DNA of 37,299 bases. Origin: a virus. Shown piece after piece: positions 35,742 through 37,299 of the stretch; the stretch's first letter is position 1, and each line of letters starts with the position of its first letter. Position numbers and translations under genes: made by a program. Below the pieces are notes generated by a model. That model was not told the DNA's origin. It worked only from the letters and a program-made list of their open reading frames with translations, and did no database searches. The stretch is from the IMG/VR virus record IMGVR_UViG_3300046474_000174, positions 1 through 37,299 of that record; one strand, 5' to 3'.

Positions 35742-36431
35742 ATGAATGCCACCTCGAAAAACGAACAGAGCAGCCTCGCCGGCATGGGCGACGACGATCA
35801 GGCTCCAGGCCACATGATCGCGCGCGTCAGCGCCGTCGCCGTGAAGCTGGTATTCCCGTTCGCCGCGCAGCAGGACATCCGCTACTACCTGAACGGCGTG
35901 AACATCCGCCCGCTGAGCGACGGCACCGTGATGGTCGTTGCCAGCGACGGCCACCGCATCATCGTGGTCCGCGACCCGCACGGTTACGCCGAACGCGAAA
36001 TGATCGTCCGCGTCGACAAGGACGCCTTGAAGCACGCCAGCAACGCCAAGCACACCTTGGACGTCATGTCGAACGGCACCGCGATGTTCTCGGGCGAGGT
36101 GGCGCAGCCGCTGTTCATTCAGCCTGGTAACTCGCTGATCGACGGCGCGTTCCCGCGGGTTGAGCGCGTCATCAACACGTTCGGCTACCGTGAGGGCATC
36201 GCCGGCTCGGTCAATCCCGGTTACCTAGCCGACGCGCTGGCGATCGCCAAGAGCTTCGGCAACTCGATCCGCTTCTTCACGCGCGACGCCGATAGCCCGC
36301 TCAATTTCGTGCTGGGTGGCCTGGGCGACTTGGAATGCTTCGGCGGGATCATGAAGTTGCGCGACAACTTCGACGTGCTGCCGCGCTGGTTCCCGATGCC
36401 GGGTGAAGTCGACTCGCTGAACGACATCTGA
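35742..36431 (+). CDS. DnaN-like (sliding-clamp-related) protein, 229 aa
   Basis: Residues 36-80 match the central domain of the DNA polymerase III beta clamp: VFPFAAQQDIRYYLNGVNIR, then TVMVVASDGHRIIVV, which parallels the clamp motif 'QDVRYYLNG...TDGHRLA'. A second clamp-like domain follows (FIQPGNSLIDGAFPRVERVI). With about 230 residues it holds at most two of the three clamp domains. It could trimerise, or modulate the host clamp. It is in the recombination operon with a ribosome site (AGGAG) before the ATG. Confidence 0.75.
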   Translation: MNATSKNEQSSLAGMGDDDQAPGHMIARVSAVAVKLVFPFAAQQDIRYYLNGVNIRPLSDGTVMVVASDGHRIIVVRDPHGYAEREMIVRVDKDALKHASNAKHTLDVMSNGTAMFSGEVAQPLFIQPGNSLIDGAFPRVERVINTFGYREGIAGSVNPGYLADALAIAKSFGNSIRFFTRDADSPLNFVLGGLGDLECFGGIMKLRDNFDVLPRWFPMPGEVDSLNDI

Positions 36432-36442
36432 CGGAGACCATC

Positions 36443-36835
36443 ATGGAGAACACCTTCTTCGGCCGCCGCAAGAGCGCCGCCAACCTGTCGAACGCCGAGA
36501 AGATCGCGCGGCGCGCCAACGCGATCAAGCGCTTCCGCGAGCTGCTGGCCGTGCGGCCGATGACCGTCAACGAGCTGGCCGACGTAGTGCAGCTGCCGCC
36601 GAACACGGTCTACCAGTACCTGTGCCAGATGGCCGAGGACGGCGAGGCGCAGCGCCAGGGCGAAGGCGCCGTCGGGCGCCGCACGCGGTGGATCTTGGGC
36701 GCCGAAGAAGGTGAGCGCGAGGACCACGCGCCGCGCACGCAGGGCGCCGTCATCGTGCCGGCCGTGCAGGTCGGCATGTGGCGCGATCCGCTGGACGTCG
36801 CGCTGTTCGGGCCAGCGCGGGGAGCTGCGGCGTGA
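36443..36835 (+). CDS. Winged-helix DNA-binding protein, 130 aa
   Basis: ATG at 36443. The central part is a winged helix-turn-helix (FRELLAVRPMTVNELADVVQ, PPNTVYQYLCQMAEDGEAQR, then a wing GEGAVGRRTRWIL). The N-terminus is basic and the C-terminus (VQVGMWRDPLDVALFGPARG) is a short conserved-looking tail that could bind another protein. It overlaps the next gene (GTGA). An early regulator or replication accessory protein. Confidence 0.7.
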   Translation: MENTFFGRRKSAANLSNAEKIARRANAIKRFRELLAVRPMTVNELADVVQLPPNTVYQYLCQMAEDGEAQRQGEGAVGRRTRWILGAEEGEREDHAPRTQGAVIVPAVQVGMWRDPLDVALFGPARGAAA

Positions 36836-37299
36836 AAGCCGCGTCCAGCCGTGTGGCGCCGCCGCTGTCGCCGGCCGGGTCGAAGATCGTCCAGCGGCGA
36901 ATCCAGATGTTCGTCCACTCGTACCTGTACTACGTGCTGGATCGGCCGATCGTGAGCGATGCCACGTGGCAGCGCTGGGCGAACGAGCTGGCCCTGATGC
37001 AGCGGAACCACCCGAAGCTGGTCCTGAACTTCTACGACGAGGACTTCGCTGACTGGGACGGCAGCACGGGCATGCACTTGCCGCAGTATCCGTGGGTTGT
37101 CGATCGCGCCGACCACCTGTTGCACCTGCATGAGCATGGCGAGCTGCGCGCCGGCCACTTGAGGCCGGAGCACGAAGAGGATATTCAGGTGCGCATCGAC
37201 CGCACTCGCGACATGCAGATGGCGGCGGCGCGCGATCTGGGGAGTGCGGCCGCTGCGGCCGGCCAGCGCCGCCATCCGCCAGCCTACCGCAAGCGCATC
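36832..37299 (+). CDS. DNA ligase LigA-related phage protein, 5' part (continues at base 1)
   Basis: GTG at 36832 overlaps the upstream TGA; on the circle the gene runs to base 217 and encodes 185 residues. The core (IVQRRIQMFVHSYLYYVLDR, PIVSDATWQRWANELALMQR, then DWDGSTGMHLPQYPW) matches the small phage family described as 'DNA ligase LigA-related', which resembles the N-terminal Ia domain of NAD-dependent ligase and lacks the adenylation domain. It cannot be a ligase by itself. The C-terminal region is Ala-rich. Confidence 0.75.
   Translation, partial: MKAASSRVAPPLSPAGSKIVQRRIQMFVHSYLYYVLDRPIVSDATWQRWANELALMQRNHPKLVLNFYDEDFADWDGSTGMHLPQYPWVVDRADHLLHLHEHGELRAGHLRPEHEEDIQVRIDRTRDMQMAAARDLGSAAAAAGQRRHPPAYRKRI
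37173..37299. repeat. Terminal direct repeat, right copy
   Basis: Identical to bases 1-127; see the left copy. It closes the circle and should be removed when computing genome length (37,172 bp). Confidence 0.9.

Noticed and set aside
33744-36053. A 769-codon minus-strand frame over the exonuclease and clamp-like genes
   Set aside because: Antisense shadow, no motifs, and no ribosome site or operon context on that strand.

Overview
The window is one complete temperate phage genome (or circular prophage contig). Bases 1-127 are repeated exactly at 37173-37299, so the unique circle is 37,172 bp and one gene crosses the junction. High GC, dense ATGA/TGATG-coupled genes, P22-type head and tail genes, and small genes of types I associate with Burkholderiales phages suggest a short-tailed phage of a betaproteobacterium (Oxalobacteraceae or Burkholderiaceae would fit). 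The host call is an inference from gene style, not a database match. I found no tRNA, rRNA, CRISPR array, transposase or reverse transcriptase.

Layout. Immunity region (29.3-31.8 kb): a leftward Cro-like gene, a rightward S24-type CI repressor, two related lipoproteins and a small zinc-ribbon protein. Five copies of a 13-bp operator (TAGCG-N3-CGCTA and variants) lie in two clusters, one over the leftward promoter at 29.6 kb and one over the rightward promoter at 31.7 kb. The two promoters have the same architecture.

Rightward early operon (31.8-37.3 kb, continuing to 1.1 kb): small zinc-ribbon proteins, a RecT-like annealing protein, a YqaJ/lambda-Exo type nuclease with a long C-terminal extension, a short DnaN-like clamp protein, a winged-helix protein, a ligase-associated family protein, and an excisionase-like protein. 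A short promoter/hairpin/terminator unit (possible small RNA), a small AT-rich gene, the leftward tyrosine integrase and a repeat-rich attP candidate follow.

Leftward early and middle genes (29.2-25.1 kb): small regulators, a DUF1376-type replication protein whose gene carries a cluster of TGTCCC/GGGACA motifs (possible origin), a zinc-finger protein, a two-domain protein ending in a Tad2-like (DUF2829) anti-defence domain, RusA resolvase and a candidate late regulator.

Leftward late genes (25.0-3.3 kb): small and large terminase, an SGNH esterase, P22-type portal, scaffold, coat, gp4-like and gp10-like proteins, an Asp/Asn hydroxylase plus GNAT acetyltransferase pair, three ejection proteins (one with a lytic transglycosylase domain), a beta-helix tailspike, holin, GH73 endolysin and HNH protein. 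At least seven intrinsic terminators in the leftward orientation punctuate this unit, one inside the end of the portal gene, so processive antitermination is likely. A consensus LexA box lies between two small divergent genes next to attP.
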